A stretch of 64,000 nt of DNA from Planctomycetaceae bacterium (GTDB lineage Bacteria > Planctomycetota > Planctomycetia > Pirellulales > PALSA-1355): assembly GCA_003153375.1 (NCBI GenBank), contig PLYM01000253.1, positions 17,929-81,928 of the forward strand. Direction: 5' to 3'. The notes under the pieces were generated by a model. The model did no database searches, had not been told where the DNA came from, and was given only the letters and a program-made list of their open reading frames with translations. This document shows positions 17,002 to 25,849 of this stretch, in pieces; within the stretch, counting starts at the first letter, position 1; the number at the start of each line of letters is the position of its first letter. The position numbers and the translations under genes are program-made.

Positions 17002-18117
17002 ATGGCTCATCCCTGGATCGCGGAGCGCATGGAGCACTTCGACAGCTCGGGCATTCGCAAGGTGTTCGATCTGGCGGCGGCCATGACCGATCCGATCAAC
17101 CTCTCGATCGGCCAGCCCGACTTTGCCGTGCCCGCGGCGGTGCAAGAGGCTGCGGTGAAGGCGATTCACGAGAACAAGAACGGCTATTCGCCCACCCAGG
17201 GCATCGGCGCTCTGCGCGAGAAGCTACAAGCCCGGGTGCAAGCGCAGTACGCGCACACCATGCGCGACGTGTTTGTCACCAGCGGCACCAGCGGCGGGTT
17301 GGTGTTGGCCTTGTTGGCCCTGGTCAATCCGGGCGACGAGGTGATCGTCTTCGATCCGTACTTCGTGATGTACAAATCGCTGGTTGGCCTGACCGGCGGC
17401 ACGTGCGTGTTGGTCGACACGTATCCCGATTTTCGCATCGATCTCGATCGCGTGGCCGCCGCGATGACCAAGCGCACCAAGGCGATCCTGTTCAACAGCC
17501 CCGCCAACCCCACCGGCGCCACGGCCAGCGACGAGGAGGTACGCGGGCTGGCTCGACTGGCCGCCGAGCGCAACATCGCGCTGATCAGCGACGAGATCTA
17601 CAGCCTGTTCCATTACGACCGGCCCTTCGTCTCGCCCGCGGCTTACAACCCGCAGACGCTGGTGATCGACGGTTTTTCGAAAAGCTATGGCATGACCGGC
17701 TGGCGGCTGGGATTCGCGCACGGCCCGCGAGACATCATTCAGCAGATGATCAAGCTGCAACAATACACCTTCGTCTGCGCTCCACAGCCGATGCAATGGG
17801 CGGGCATCGCGGCCCTGGACGTCGACATGCAACCCCACATCGACGACTATCGTCGCAAGCGCGATTTGATTCTGGCCGGCTTATCCGAGGACTACGAGGT
17901 CACTCGCCCCGGCGGCGCGTTTTATGTTTTTCCCAAAGCGCCCTGGGGCACCGCCGACCAGTTCGTTCACAAAGCGATCGAGAACAGGTTGCTGATCATC
18001 CCCGGCAACATCTTCAGCCGGCAGGACACGCACTTTCGCATCTCCTATGCCGCCAGCGACGCCACGATCGGCCGCGGACTGGAAGTGCTGAGAAAGTTGG
18101 CCCGAGAGAGGCCGTAG
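17002..18117 (+). CDS. PLP-dependent class I/II aminotransferase
   Basis: A 371-residue fold-type I aminotransferase. It has the substrate-binding IGQPDF (residues 36-41), NPANPTG-type loop SPANPTG (166-172), D197 and Y200 in SDEIYSLF, the PLP lysine K227 in DGFSKSYGMTGWRLG with R235, and a C-terminal FRISYA with the carboxylate-binding Arg. It is of the AspC/Ib subgroup, which transfers amino groups between aspartate, aromatic or alanine-like donors and 2-oxoglutarate, and the substrate is not readable. ATG 17002 begins the conserved N-terminus. The frame is open upstream to 16540, which is a shadow of the mutase-like gene. A 77-bp gap separates the two. Confidence 0.92.
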   Translation: MAHPWIAERMEHFDSSGIRKVFDLAAAMTDPINLSIGQPDFAVPAAVQEAAVKAIHENKNGYSPTQGIGALREKLQARVQAQYAHTMRDVFVTSGTSGGLVLALLALVNPGDEVIVFDPYFVMYKSLVGLTGGTCVLVDTYPDFRIDLDRVAAAMTKRTKAILFNSPANPTGATASDEEVRGLARLAAERNIALISDEIYSLFHYDRPFVSPAAYNPQTLVIDGFSKSYGMTGWRLGFAHGPRDIIQQMIKLQQYTFVCAPQPMQWAGIAALDVDMQPHIDDYRRKRDLILAGLSEDYEVTRPGGAFYVFPKAPWGTADQFVHKAIENRLLIIPGNIFSRQDTHFRISYAASDATIGRGLEVLRKLARERP

Positions 18118-18162
18118 CTGGGGCGCATGCGGCGATTCGCTCGTTCGGCTGCGCGGATGCGC

Positions 18163-18204
18163 CATGCTCCCGCTGCGTGAGCATGCTTGCGAGGCGCAAG
18201 CATG
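18163..18204. terminator. Nested hairpins between convergent genes
   Basis: A perfect 10-bp stem CATGCTTGCG/CGCAAGCATG (18182-18191 and 18195-18204, loop AGG) sits between the convergent aminotransferase and lipoprotein genes. An alternative 7-bp stem CATGCTC/GAGCATG (18163-18169 and 18179-18185) shares part of the same arm, so the two hairpins exclude each other. There is no T-run. It may act as a bidirectional terminator or be a REP-like element. Its core GCGAGGCGCAAGC recurs at 45098-45110. Confidence 0.55.
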
Positions 18205-18232
18205 GCACCGGATAGATGAAGCGATTCGGTCG

Positions 18233-18892
18233 CTAATTGAGCGCCGTGCTGTCGTTGGCGAAGTCGTTCGTGGCGTCGTGATCGTAGAAGTGCTGGGCGA
18301 TCTGTCGGCCCAGATATTCGACGAACTTGCGACGGAACTGGGCTTCGGGCTTTTCGCCGGCCGGAATGGCGCTGTTGGGCGGATAGATCGCCTGCGGAAT
18401 GTTTTGTTCGAAGACGGGCTCTTTGCCCTTGGCGACTTCGCAGACAACAATCTTCAGGTTCGCTTTGCCTTGATAGAGCGTCTGACCTTGATAGAGGCTG
18501 AACTCTTCTAGATCGAGCCCCACGACCATGTCGGCGCCCAAGGCTTTTCCGATGTCGACATAGTCCTCCCAGTTATTCTCGTCGGCCCACTCGAAGACTT
18601 CCCGCTGGTCGATCAGCGAAATCTTGTTCACGTGCTTTTGCAGCAGCAGGCTGACCTGTTTGGCCAGATCGCGTGAGACGCTCGAATCGCGATAGTGCAG
18701 CGATGTGACCGGGCGGCAAATGACCGCCACGCGCTTGCCCTTGAGGCCGTCGAATTCGGCCGGGTTGTTGGCGCCTTGAATCACATACATCGCCGTGGCC
18801 AGCACGTTGCAGCCCGTGGCGATCGTCATCAGAATTCCGGCGAAAGCCAGGGCCACCATCAGCCCGACCGATTGGTTGCGCAAGCGATCCAT
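18233..18892 (-). CDS. Lipoprotein of unknown function
   Basis: A 219-residue protein with lipobox TIATGC (Cys28) after a hydrophobic signal segment. The mature part contains GKRVAVICRPVTS, LAKQVSLLLQKHV, IDQREVFEWADE and IGKALGADMVVGLDLEEFSL. This alternating pattern recalls the periplasmic alpha/beta fold of CsgG-like or related lipoproteins that sense or assemble surface material, but this is only an impression. GAGGGAG lies before the ATG. The DUF2752 gene lies 100 bp upstream of its start on the same strand. Confidence 0.8.
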   Translation of the reverse strand: MDRLRNQSVGLMVALAFAGILMTIATGCNVLATAMYVIQGANNPAEFDGLKGKRVAVICRPVTSLHYRDSSVSRDLAKQVSLLLQKHVNKISLIDQREVFEWADENNWEDYVDIGKALGADMVVGLDLEEFSLYQGQTLYQGKANLKIVVCEVAKGKEPVFEQNIPQAIYPPNSAIPAGEKPEAQFRRKFVEYLGRQIAQHFYDHDATNDFANDSTALN

Positions 18893-18991
18893 CGCGTCTC
18901 CCTCACAGCGTCCGTACGTGAGCGGGACACGAGCGTGCCCCGAATAGTCTTGTTCTTTCCGGCATCCTGTCCGGAAGCCCGCTGGGCCACG

Positions 18992-19435
18992 TCAGTGGGC
19001 CCACAGGCGAATCGTCCATTCACACAAAATCAAACCCGTCATCGCCAAGGCCAGGCCGGCCAACACGGTTTCGCCGGGCTGCCAGGCCAGGCGCTGACCG
19101 CGCACCGCCATCGTCAAGGCGCCGATCGACACCACGAGCGCCAAGACGGCCAGCACCGTGCCGGTCGCGTGCGTTCGCACGGCGTCGACCAACCGGCCGC
19201 GCGTGACGTTGGCCCAAGCCGTCGTCATGCCACATGCCGGGCAGCGAATTCCCACGATTGTCAAAAACGTACAAGGCGGCAGACCAAGTTGCTCGTGCGT
19301 TCCCATCCCTCGCGGGTCGGGCCGCAGACCTCGGGCCAACAACAGCACTGCCAGCAAGCCGGCTCCCACGATAGCCGCCAAGAAACGTGAGCGGCGGGAG
19401 AGCTCGACCGATTTGGTTTTCGTAACTAGAGTCAC
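18992..19435 (-). CDS. DUF2752 membrane protein
   Basis: A 147-residue protein with the DUF2752 signature: CTFLTIVGIRCPACGMTTAW at about residues 55-74, where C..P.CGMT is diagnostic. Three hydrophobic segments are seen at about 19-36, 88-108 and 121-142. Members are small inner-membrane proteins of unknown role. The start is GTG. It lies in the same direction as the lipoprotein gene downstream and 196 bp from ymdB upstream. Confidence 0.88.
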   Translation of the reverse strand: MTLVTKTKSVELSRRSRFLAAIVGAGLLAVLLLARGLRPDPRGMGTHEQLGLPPCTFLTIVGIRCPACGMTTAWANVTRGRLVDAVRTHATGTVLAVLALVVSIGALTMAVRGQRLAWQPGETVLAGLALAMTGLILCEWTIRLWAH

Positions 19436-19631
19436 GCTATTGCACGAAAGGGATGCGGAGCATAGCGAGGCGAAATATCCGATGCAAGACCGATCAGACC
19501 GCTGGTCGATCGCCCGATCTGGCTCTCCTCAAGCTAGCGGAAACAGCAGCTCGTGAAAACGGGTGCCATTCCCTGCTGGCCCGTGGGAAAGCCGGCTGCT
19601 GGCAGCCTTTCTGGCAACTGGCGCGACGCGA

Positions 19632-20465
19632 TCAACGCGGTTCGCCGTGGCTGGCCGCTTCGGGCCTGGTCATGCGGTCCGCTTCGGCTTGCGTCACGCT
19701 GATGCGGCGGATGGCCGTGGCCCGGCCGGTTTCGGGGTCGATGTCGACGATGCTGCCCAGCATGCGCACGTCGTTGCTGGCGACCTCAAAGTGGGTGGGA
19801 TTGAACGTGAGGGTCGCCTCGAGCACGCGATCGACCCGCCGGCCAAGAATGCTATCGAGCGGGCCGGTCATGCCCAGATCGCATTGGAAGGCCGTTCCCT
19901 TGGGCAGAATGCACTCATCGGCCGTGGGCACGTGGGTGTGCGTGCCCAAGACGGCGCTGACGCGGCCATCCAGATAGCGGCCCATCAGTTGCTTGTCGCT
20001 CGTGGCCTCGCCGTGAAAATCGACCAGGATCACGCGAATCTCCGGCGGCAGGCCCCCTAACACCCGGTCGGCGGCCGTCCAAGGACAGTCGACCGGCCGC
20101 ATGAAAACGCGCCCCAGCAGGCTGATCACGGCCACCTGAACGCCGTTGCGGGACCGCACGATGGCATGATCGCGCCCCGGAGCAGTGACCGGAAAATTGG
20201 CCGGCTTGACGATGTTCGGCTCGCGCTCGAGCACACTGATAATCTCGCGGCGGCGATAGATGTGATCGCCGAGCGTGATGCAATCGACCCCCGCGTCGAC
20301 CAGCTCGCGATAGTTGGCCGGCGTCAGCCCCGAGCCGGCCGCGGCGTTCTCCGCGTTGGCCACGACCAGGTCGAGCTGCTCGGAGCGAATCAGCGGACCG
20401 ATCGCCCGCGTCACGATTTGCCGTCCTGGCTTGCCAACGATGTCGCCGATCAACAATACCCGCAC
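19632..20465 (-). CDS. ymdB: YmdB family metallophosphoesterase
   Basis: A 277-residue calcineurin-like phosphoesterase of the TIGR00282/YmdB group, whose Bacillus member hydrolyses 2',3'-cyclic nucleotides. Metal ligands are seen in GDIVGKPGR (D8), VVANAENAAAGSG, DFHGEATSDK and GTHTHVPTAD. The usual GNH motif is GDH here (TLGDHIYRRREI). I chose GTG 20465, directly at MRVLLIGDI and behind an AGAAG. The frame is open to 20507. It lies 69 bp downstream of rny on the same strand, the same pairing as ymdA-ymdB in Bacillus, which points to a joint role in RNA turnover signalling. Confidence 0.92.
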   Translation of the reverse strand: MRVLLIGDIVGKPGRQIVTRAIGPLIRSEQLDLVVANAENAAAGSGLTPANYRELVDAGVDCITLGDHIYRRREIISVLEREPNIVKPANFPVTAPGRDHAIVRSRNGVQVAVISLLGRVFMRPVDCPWTAADRVLGGLPPEIRVILVDFHGEATSDKQLMGRYLDGRVSAVLGTHTHVPTADECILPKGTAFQCDLGMTGPLDSILGRRVDRVLEATLTFNPTHFEVASNDVRMLGSIVDIDPETGRATAIRRISVTQAEADRMTRPEAASHGEPR

Positions 20466-20534
20466 GCGTTCACGCTTCTTTCTCTGCGGGCCAGCGCGAC
20501 CGGGCAACTTCCCGAGGGGCGCCGTGCCCGGTTG

Positions 20535-22085
20535 TTACTTGGCAATTTCCGTGACGCGCGTTTCGCGGAGCACGGTGACTTTGATTTCGCCGGGATAGGT
20601 CAACTGCTGTTCGAACGCCTTGGCGATGTCGCGACAGATTTTTGCGGCCGAGGCATCGGTCGTGTCCTTCGAGCTGACGATGACCCGCAACTCACGTCCG
20701 GCCTGAATGGCAAAGGCCTGGTCGACGCCGTCGAAGCCCGTGGCAATCTTTTCGAGCTCCTCCATCCGCTTGACGTAGCGCTCGAGCGATTCGCGCCGGG
20801 CGCCGGGTCGCGAGGCACTGCAGGCGTCGGCCGCGGCCACCAGGACGGTGTAGGGATGATCGACGCGGATGTCGTCGTGATGCCCCAGCGCCGCGTGAAC
20901 CACTTCGGGGCCTTCGCCATAGCGCTTCAGCAGCTCGGCGCCGATCTTGGGGTGACCGCCCTCGGCCTCGTGATCTGCCGCCTTGCCGATGTCGTGCAAC
21001 AGGCCGCAACGACGAGCCAGCCGGCCGTCGAGACCCATCTCCTCGGCCATCAAGCCGGTGAGAAAGGCCACCTCGATCGAGTGCCGCAGCACGTTCTGGC
21101 TGTAGCTGGTGCGAAAGCGCAGCCGGCCGAGCAGGTGAATCACTTTGGGGTGCAAGCCCGGCACGTCGGCTTCCTGGGCGGCTTCCTCGCCGCGCTTCTG
21201 GATGTGTGCTTCCATCTCGGTTTGCGTTTCGGCCACGAGCTCTTCGATGCGTGCCGGATGGATGCGGCCGTCGGCGATCAGCTTGTTGAGCGCCATGCGA
21301 GCGATCTCGCGGCGCACCGTATCGAAGCCCGAGACAATGACCACGCCCGGCGTGTCGTCGATGATCACGTCGACGCCGGTTGCCTTCTCGAAGGCCCGGA
21401 TGTTGCGACCTTCGCGGCCGATGATGCGGCCCTTCATTTCATCGCTGGGAATATCGACGGTGCTCGTCGTGGTTTCGGCGGTGTGCTTGGCGGCGTAGCG
21501 CTGGATGCAGGTCAGCAGGATCTCGCGCGACTTGGCGTCGGTGATTTCGGCCATCTTGCGCTCGTGCTTCATGATCACGGCGCCGGCCTCGTGCTGCAGC
21601 TCGCGCTCGAGCATCTCCATCAGCCGCTTCGTGGCCTCGTCGCGCGTCAGGCCCGAGATCGAGTGCAAGGTTTGCCGCTCGAGGTCGAGCAAGTTGGTCA
21701 ATTCCTCGTTGCGGCGATTCGTGTCCTCGATCCGCTCGGTCAGCTTGCGCTGCGTGGTTTCGACCATCTTCTCTTGCCGGCGAAGCTGGTCGAACTGCTG
21801 CTCGGCGGCGTCCTGGCGCTTGTCGAGCAGGCGTTCACGCTCGTGCAGCTCCTGGCGCAGCTTGCTCAGTTCGCGCTCGCCCTCGGCCTTCTGCTGGATG
21901 GACATCTCCTTGATTTCCAGCTCGGCTTCCTTGCGGCGATTGCTGCTCTCGCGATCGGCCCGGGAGAGGATTTCGCGGGCTTCGCTTTCGACATCCTTGC
22001 GGCGCAGCCGATCGAGCAGCTTGGTGCCGACGAACGTGAGGATCGCGACGACGGCGACCACGATGACGGTGAAGACAGTGTCCAC
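20535..22085 (-). CDS. rny: Ribonuclease Y
   Basis: A 516-residue membrane-anchored endoribonuclease that initiates mRNA decay. It shows the standard order: one N-terminal membrane helix (residues 3-22), a long Glu/Arg-rich coiled coil (about 30-190), a KH domain ([21 protein letters not shown], about 205-270) and an HD domain with [10 protein letters not shown] and the metal-binding [10 protein letters not shown] near residue 355. The C-terminal ELRVIVSSK and [13 protein letters not shown] are also conserved. The length is typical. The start is GTG with GGGGGAG upstream. It is followed by ymdB on the same strand. Confidence 0.97.
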   Translation of the reverse strand: MDTVFTVIVVAVVAILTFVGTKLLDRLRRKDVESEAREILSRADRESSNRRKEAELEIKEMSIQQKAEGERELSKLRQELHERERLLDKRQDAAEQQFDQLRRQEKMVETTQRKLTERIEDTNRRNEELTNLLDLERQTLHSISGLTRDEATKRLMEMLERELQHEAGAVIMKHERKMAEITDAKSREILLTCIQRYAAKHTAETTTSTVDIPSDEMKGRIIGREGRNIRAFEKATGVDVIIDDTPGVVIVSGFDTVRREIARMALNKLIADGRIHPARIEELVAETQTEMEAHIQKRGEEAAQEADVPGLHPKVIHLLGRLRFRTSYSQNVLRHSIEVAFLTGLMAEEMGLDGRLARRCGLLHDIGKAADHEAEGGHPKIGAELLKRYGEGPEVVHAALGHHDDIRVDHPYTVLVAAADACSASRPGARRESLERYVKRMEELEKIATGFDGVDQAFAIQAGRELRVIVSSKDTTDASAAKICRDIAKAFEQQLTYPGEIKVTVLRETRVTEIAK

Positions 22086-22979
22086 GACTCTCCCCCTGGC
22101 TTTCGCTGTGCCCCGGGAGACGCGACGGCCAGCCGCTAGCGGTCGCTAGCGCAAGCAAACATCGCTGGGGAGGTAGAAACCACCCGAAAAGAGAGACCAG
22201 GCCTCGCGCGCACTCACCGCACAAATTCGCCACGAGGCGAAGGTCGATTGTCGAAGGATCGTGTGGCGACAACGACAAGAGAAGGTTCCGGACCGCACGC
22301 CAGGCGGCGCGCCAGTCGGAAAACGGAACACCAAGGATGGTTCGCTTTTTCGAATGTTCCGCGTCCGCGATAGACGAACCCTTGGGAACATCCGGTCAAG
22401 ACTTGATCCATGCTCATCCATTCATGCGGGGCCGCTATCCACGCCGGAGCGCGAAGCGAACGAGCGCGGTCGGCAACCGACGCCCGAAAGTTTCGCAACC
22501 CTTGCGCCACGAACTGAGTCCCCGACAGCCTGCCGAGGAGGAATCGCAACATCACTAGGAAGTACATCGTGAAGGCCAACTCCCGCAAATCGCTTGTCTT
22601 ATCACCGCCACAGAGCCGTCAGTAATCGCCGCTAGCCAATTTTTTCGGTAGCAACTCCCTCCGGTTAACCCGAAGGCAATCAATCTGGTGTTTTCTGACA
22701 CGAGAGCGGTCTGCCATCTGCCCAGTTGCGCAACAGCGCAGTGCGAAACAGCAATCCAACTCTCGCTGTTTCATCCTAACACAAACCTCGCTGACTGCAA
22801 CCGATTTCAAATCGTTTTGTAAAGATGCTAACACGCTATTCAAACCGGACTTAGAGTGTCCTCCGTGCGGCCTGGGAAAGCTGGAGACTTTACTGCGGTC
22901 GCCCTGCCTGTACCATGGATTTTTCCTCCCTTTCGATTAGCCCTTTCGATTGGCGGCGTCGAGCGCCCCGCGAGCCTGC
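22086..22979. other. 894-bp divergent intergenic region, rich in dyads
   Basis: This is the largest non-coding gap, between rny (-) and tilS (+). No convincing protein is encoded, and the minus-strand 74-codon frame 22619-22843 has no family features. The stretch 22560-22860 is AT-richer than the rest. It contains several dyads: GGTTAACC (22662-22669), GTTGCGCAAC (22725-22734), GAAACAGC/GCTGTTTC (22745-22752/22765-22772) and CGATTT-C-AAATCG (22802-22814). A larger imperfect hairpin is listed separately. Both promoters must lie here, and a small RNA is possible. Confidence 0.5.
22331..22385. other. Imperfect long hairpin, possible structured RNA or leader
   Basis: CCAAGG at 22331-22336 and GGTTCG at 22339-22344 pair with CGAACC (22375-22380) and CTTGG (22381-22385), giving a stem of about 11 bp with a small bulge and a 30-nt loop. 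An alternative pairing, ATGTTCC (22354-22360) with GGAACAT (22385-22391), competes with it. On the minus strand it lies about 250-300 nt before rny and could be part of its leader. It matches no RNA family I can name. Confidence 0.35.
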
Positions 22980-23978
22980 ATGAATCAGCCGCACGCCTTC
23001 GAACAGCAACTGGCGTCGAGCTGGCCGCCCGAGCGATGGAGCGAGGTAACCGTCCTTGTGGCCGTTTCGGGCGGAGCCGACAGCGTGGCGATTGCGCGGG
23101 CAGTGGCCACGCTGAGAGTCAGTGGCCCAGGCCGGCTGGTCTTGGGCCACTACAACCATCAGCTACGCGGCGCCGAGGCGGCCGCCGACGAGCAGTTCGT
23201 GGTCGGCTTGGCAGCGGGTTTGGGGCTGGAATGCCTGGTAGGACACGCCGCCGAGGCCAGCCGATCTAGTCAGGGCGATGGGCTGGAGGCGGCCGCACGG
23301 CAGGCTCGGTATGAGTTCCTGCAGGTCGCGGCCGAGCAACTCGGCGCCCGGTATGTCGTCACGGCCCACACGGCCAACGACCAGGCCGAGACCATTTTGC
23401 ACCACATCCTGCGCGGCACCGGCCTGGCCGGATTGGGCGGCATGCGACGCGTGCGTCCACTGGGGCCGGCGGTGACGTTAATTCGGCCGCTACTGGACGT
23501 CTCGCGCCACGACGTGCTCGACTATCTTGCCGCACTGGGCCAGTCATTTCGCGAGGACCACAGCAACGCCGATCCCCAGTTTACCCGCAACCGCATCCGC
23601 CACGAACTACTGCCGCTCATCGAGCGCGAGTACGCGCCCCAGGTGGTCGCCGCCCTGTTGCGGTTGGGCCACCTGGCCACCGATACGGCAAGTCTGATCG
23701 ATAGCCTGACGGGCCCACTGCTCGAGCGCTGCCTGGTTTCCGAAGACGCACGCGGCGTGGCGCTCGATTGCCGACCGATCGTGGCTCAAGACCGCCACCT
23801 GGTGCGCGAGTTGTTTCTGGCGATCTGGCGGCGGCGATCGTGGCCGTTGCAATCGATGGGCTATGCCGAGTGGAACCGTCTGGCCGACCTGGCTCTTAGT
23901 GATCGCGACGACGCGCACGTGTTTCCTGGCACGGTCCGCGCCCAGAACAGCGGCGATCGCTTGACGATTGAACGGTAG
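22980..23978 (+). CDS. tilS: tRNA(Ile)-lysidine synthase
   Basis: A 332-residue N-type ATP pyrophosphatase that converts C34 of tRNA-Ile(CAU) to lysidine, which is essential for AUA decoding. The PP-loop SGGADS is at residues 30-35. Further family motifs are LGHYNHQLRG, ARYEFL, TAHTANDQAETILHH, RPLLDVSR and FREDHSNADPQFTRNRIRHELLP. The C-terminal substrate domain is short compared with E. coli TilS. I chose ATG 22980, at the start of the conserved helix. The frame is open a further ten codons upstream. Confidence 0.95.
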   Translation: MNQPHAFEQQLASSWPPERWSEVTVLVAVSGGADSVAIARAVATLRVSGPGRLVLGHYNHQLRGAEAAADEQFVVGLAAGLGLECLVGHAAEASRSSQGDGLEAAARQARYEFLQVAAEQLGARYVVTAHTANDQAETILHHILRGTGLAGLGGMRRVRPLGPAVTLIRPLLDVSRHDVLDYLAALGQSFREDHSNADPQFTRNRIRHELLPLIEREYAPQVVAALLRLGHLATDTASLIDSLTGPLLERCLVSEDARGVALDCRPIVAQDRHLVRELFLAIWRRRSWPLQSMGYAEWNRLADLALSDRDDAHVFPGTVRAQNSGDRLTIER

Positions 23979-24011
23979 CTCGCTGGCTCAGCGTTTGGCT
24001 TCCCTTCCGCT

Positions 24012-25532
24012 TCAGGCCTGATCGGCCTGGGAATCGCTATAGATTGCTTCCTTGGCCGTGGGGCGATGGGGCGTTTCGCGCTCCTCGCCGCCGGGACCGA
24101 TCTCGACGAGCTTGTAGCCGCCGATCATGCGGAAGTAGATCAACAGCAGCAGATAGCCCACGGCCATCGCCGCCGGAATTCCGGCCGTGACCTTCAGCGC
24201 CATCTGACCGCCGTAGTCGCTGGCCAACTCGACGGGCGCGTACTCGGGGCTCTTTTCCTCACGCAGCTTCTCGACCTTCGAGCCGTCGAAGCCCGAGACG
24301 GGACCAAAGAACAGGAACGAGTTGACCTCGTTCGATCTGACGTTGGCATAGACCGCGGGGTTGGTTTCCTCGAGCTTCTTCGAGGCAAAGACGTCCTGCG
24401 TGTAGCCGATTCCCGGGCCGCCGAGCAAGCCGGCCGAGAACATGCCGACGCCGCCCATGGCGCCCATCGCCAGCGCGCCACCCTTGGGAAAGCGCTCGCC
24501 CACCACGCCGAGCATCGTGGGCCAGAAGAACGTCTTGCCGATGCCATAGATCGTCGCGGCGCCCAGCAGCAGCCAGCCGGCGCGGGCCTGTTGTTCGGTG
24601 TCGCCAAACAGGCCCAGCACATTACCCATCGAGTACAGACCGATGCAGGCCAACACGGCGCTGACGAACAGCAGGCCCAACGGATTGATCCGCTCGACGA
24701 TCGGACCGGCAAAGAACCGCAGCACGAACATCAGGCCGGCAGTGTAGACCAGCAGCAGCACGCTATCGATGCCGATCTGTTGCAGCTTGGGCTGCGTGAT
24801 ATTCGTGATCCAACTGTCGGTGCCCAACTCGACGTAGCCCACCAGGGCGTGCAGGAACAGCAGGAACAACAAGATCGGCGCGGCAAACTCGGCCAGCATG
24901 TCGGCAAATTTGACGCCGGCCGCGCGGGCTTCGGAAATCGGAAACTTTTCCTTGAGCACGATCACCCCGTACCACAGCGTGGGCACGAGGAAGAACATCA
25001 TCGGAATTTCCCAGCGCAGAAAGCTGATCTTGGCACTCTCGCCCACGAAGGCAAAGGCGAGCAACCCGCCCACGATCAACCCGCCCGGCCAGCCGGCATG
25101 GAGAATATTGAGATAGTGCGTCTTTTGTTTCGGATAGAGCGTGGCCACGAGCGGATTGATGGCCGCCTCGCACATGCCGTTGGCTAGCGAAAACATGAAC
25201 ATGCCGATGTACAAGCACCAGTAGGTGGCATTCTGCCCCATGGACTCATAGACCGAGGTCGCGGCCAACGTGACCACGGCCGACAGGACGTGCAGCAGGA
25301 AGGCGCCGATCAAAATCAGTTTATAACCGACGCGATCGGCAAACAGGCTGAAGCCGATGATCGTGAAGGCCATGCCGACCAGTCCGCCGCCGGTGATCGT
25401 GCCCAAGTCGGTCTTGGTGAAGCCGAAGGCCGAGCCCCACTCGCCGAGCACTTTGCCGCGAATGGCAAATCCGACGCCCGCCGCGATCAGGGTCAAAAAA
25501 CTGGCCCAAAAGATTTTGCCACTCGACTGCAT
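24012..25532 (-). CDS. MFS transporter
   Basis: A 506-residue integral membrane protein with about twelve hydrophobic helices. The first pairs are GFAIRGKVLGEWGSAFGFTK and LFADRVGYKLILIGAFLLH, which carries the loop 2-3 motif of the major facilitator superfamily. A cytoplasmic central loop separates the halves. A roughly 70-residue soluble insertion before the last helices (about 370-440, including SKKLEETNPAVYANV) is unusual. Proteins of this shape in planctomycetes are annotated as sugar or nucleoside MFS transporters, and the substrate here is not readable. It is convergent with tilS, with only 33 bp between. Confidence 0.88.
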   Translation of the reverse strand: MQSSGKIFWASFLTLIAAGVGFAIRGKVLGEWGSAFGFTKTDLGTITGGGLVGMAFTIIGFSLFADRVGYKLILIGAFLLHVLSAVVTLAATSVYESMGQNATYWCLYIGMFMFSLANGMCEAAINPLVATLYPKQKTHYLNILHAGWPGGLIVGGLLAFAFVGESAKISFLRWEIPMMFFLVPTLWYGVIVLKEKFPISEARAAGVKFADMLAEFAAPILLFLLFLHALVGYVELGTDSWITNITQPKLQQIGIDSVLLLVYTAGLMFVLRFFAGPIVERINPLGLLFVSAVLACIGLYSMGNVLGLFGDTEQQARAGWLLLGAATIYGIGKTFFWPTMLGVVGERFPKGGALAMGAMGGVGMFSAGLLGGPGIGYTQDVFASKKLEETNPAVYANVRSNEVNSFLFFGPVSGFDGSKVEKLREEKSPEYAPVELASDYGGQMALKVTAGIPAAMAVGYLLLLIYFRMIGGYKLVEIGPGGEERETPHRPTAKEAIYSDSQADQA

Positions 25533-25560
25533 GGCCTAAGGTCTCCCAAGAAAGAATGTG

Positions 25561-25586
25561 CTCGCCGTGCCGCCACACGCGGCGAG
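25561..25586. promoter_or_regulatory. Hairpin upstream of the MFS gene within a 317-bp gap
   Basis: A 7-bp perfect stem, CTCGCCG/CGGCGAG with a 12-nt loop, lies 29 bp before the MFS start, so it would fall in the 5' leader. The remaining gap 25533-25849, between divergent MFS and glycosyltransferase genes, shows no other clear element. Confidence 0.3.
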
Positions 25587-25849
25587 CCCTTGCCAGATGC
25601 GGCGGAGGCGCGCGATGACAGATTTCCGAGTATACAAGCCCCGGGGGACAAGTAAACCAACGTGGGCTGGACATTTCGGGCAATTTTCGGGAGTTGCGTC
25701 GGCGCGCGATAAGCATCTCGCGATCATTCGGCAACGCCTGCCCAGATTAGCAGGCCAGCCGAAGTGCGTTGAAGCTGCCTTGACCCACGACGAACAAGGC
25801 ACGTACCATCTGCCGCCCCCTAGTCTCGCTAAACCGTCGATTTTCCAAC

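Noticed and set aside
22619..22843. Minus-strand 74-codon open frame
   Set aside because: The composition is random-looking, it has no ribosome-binding site and it crosses several dyads. Non-coding is more likely.
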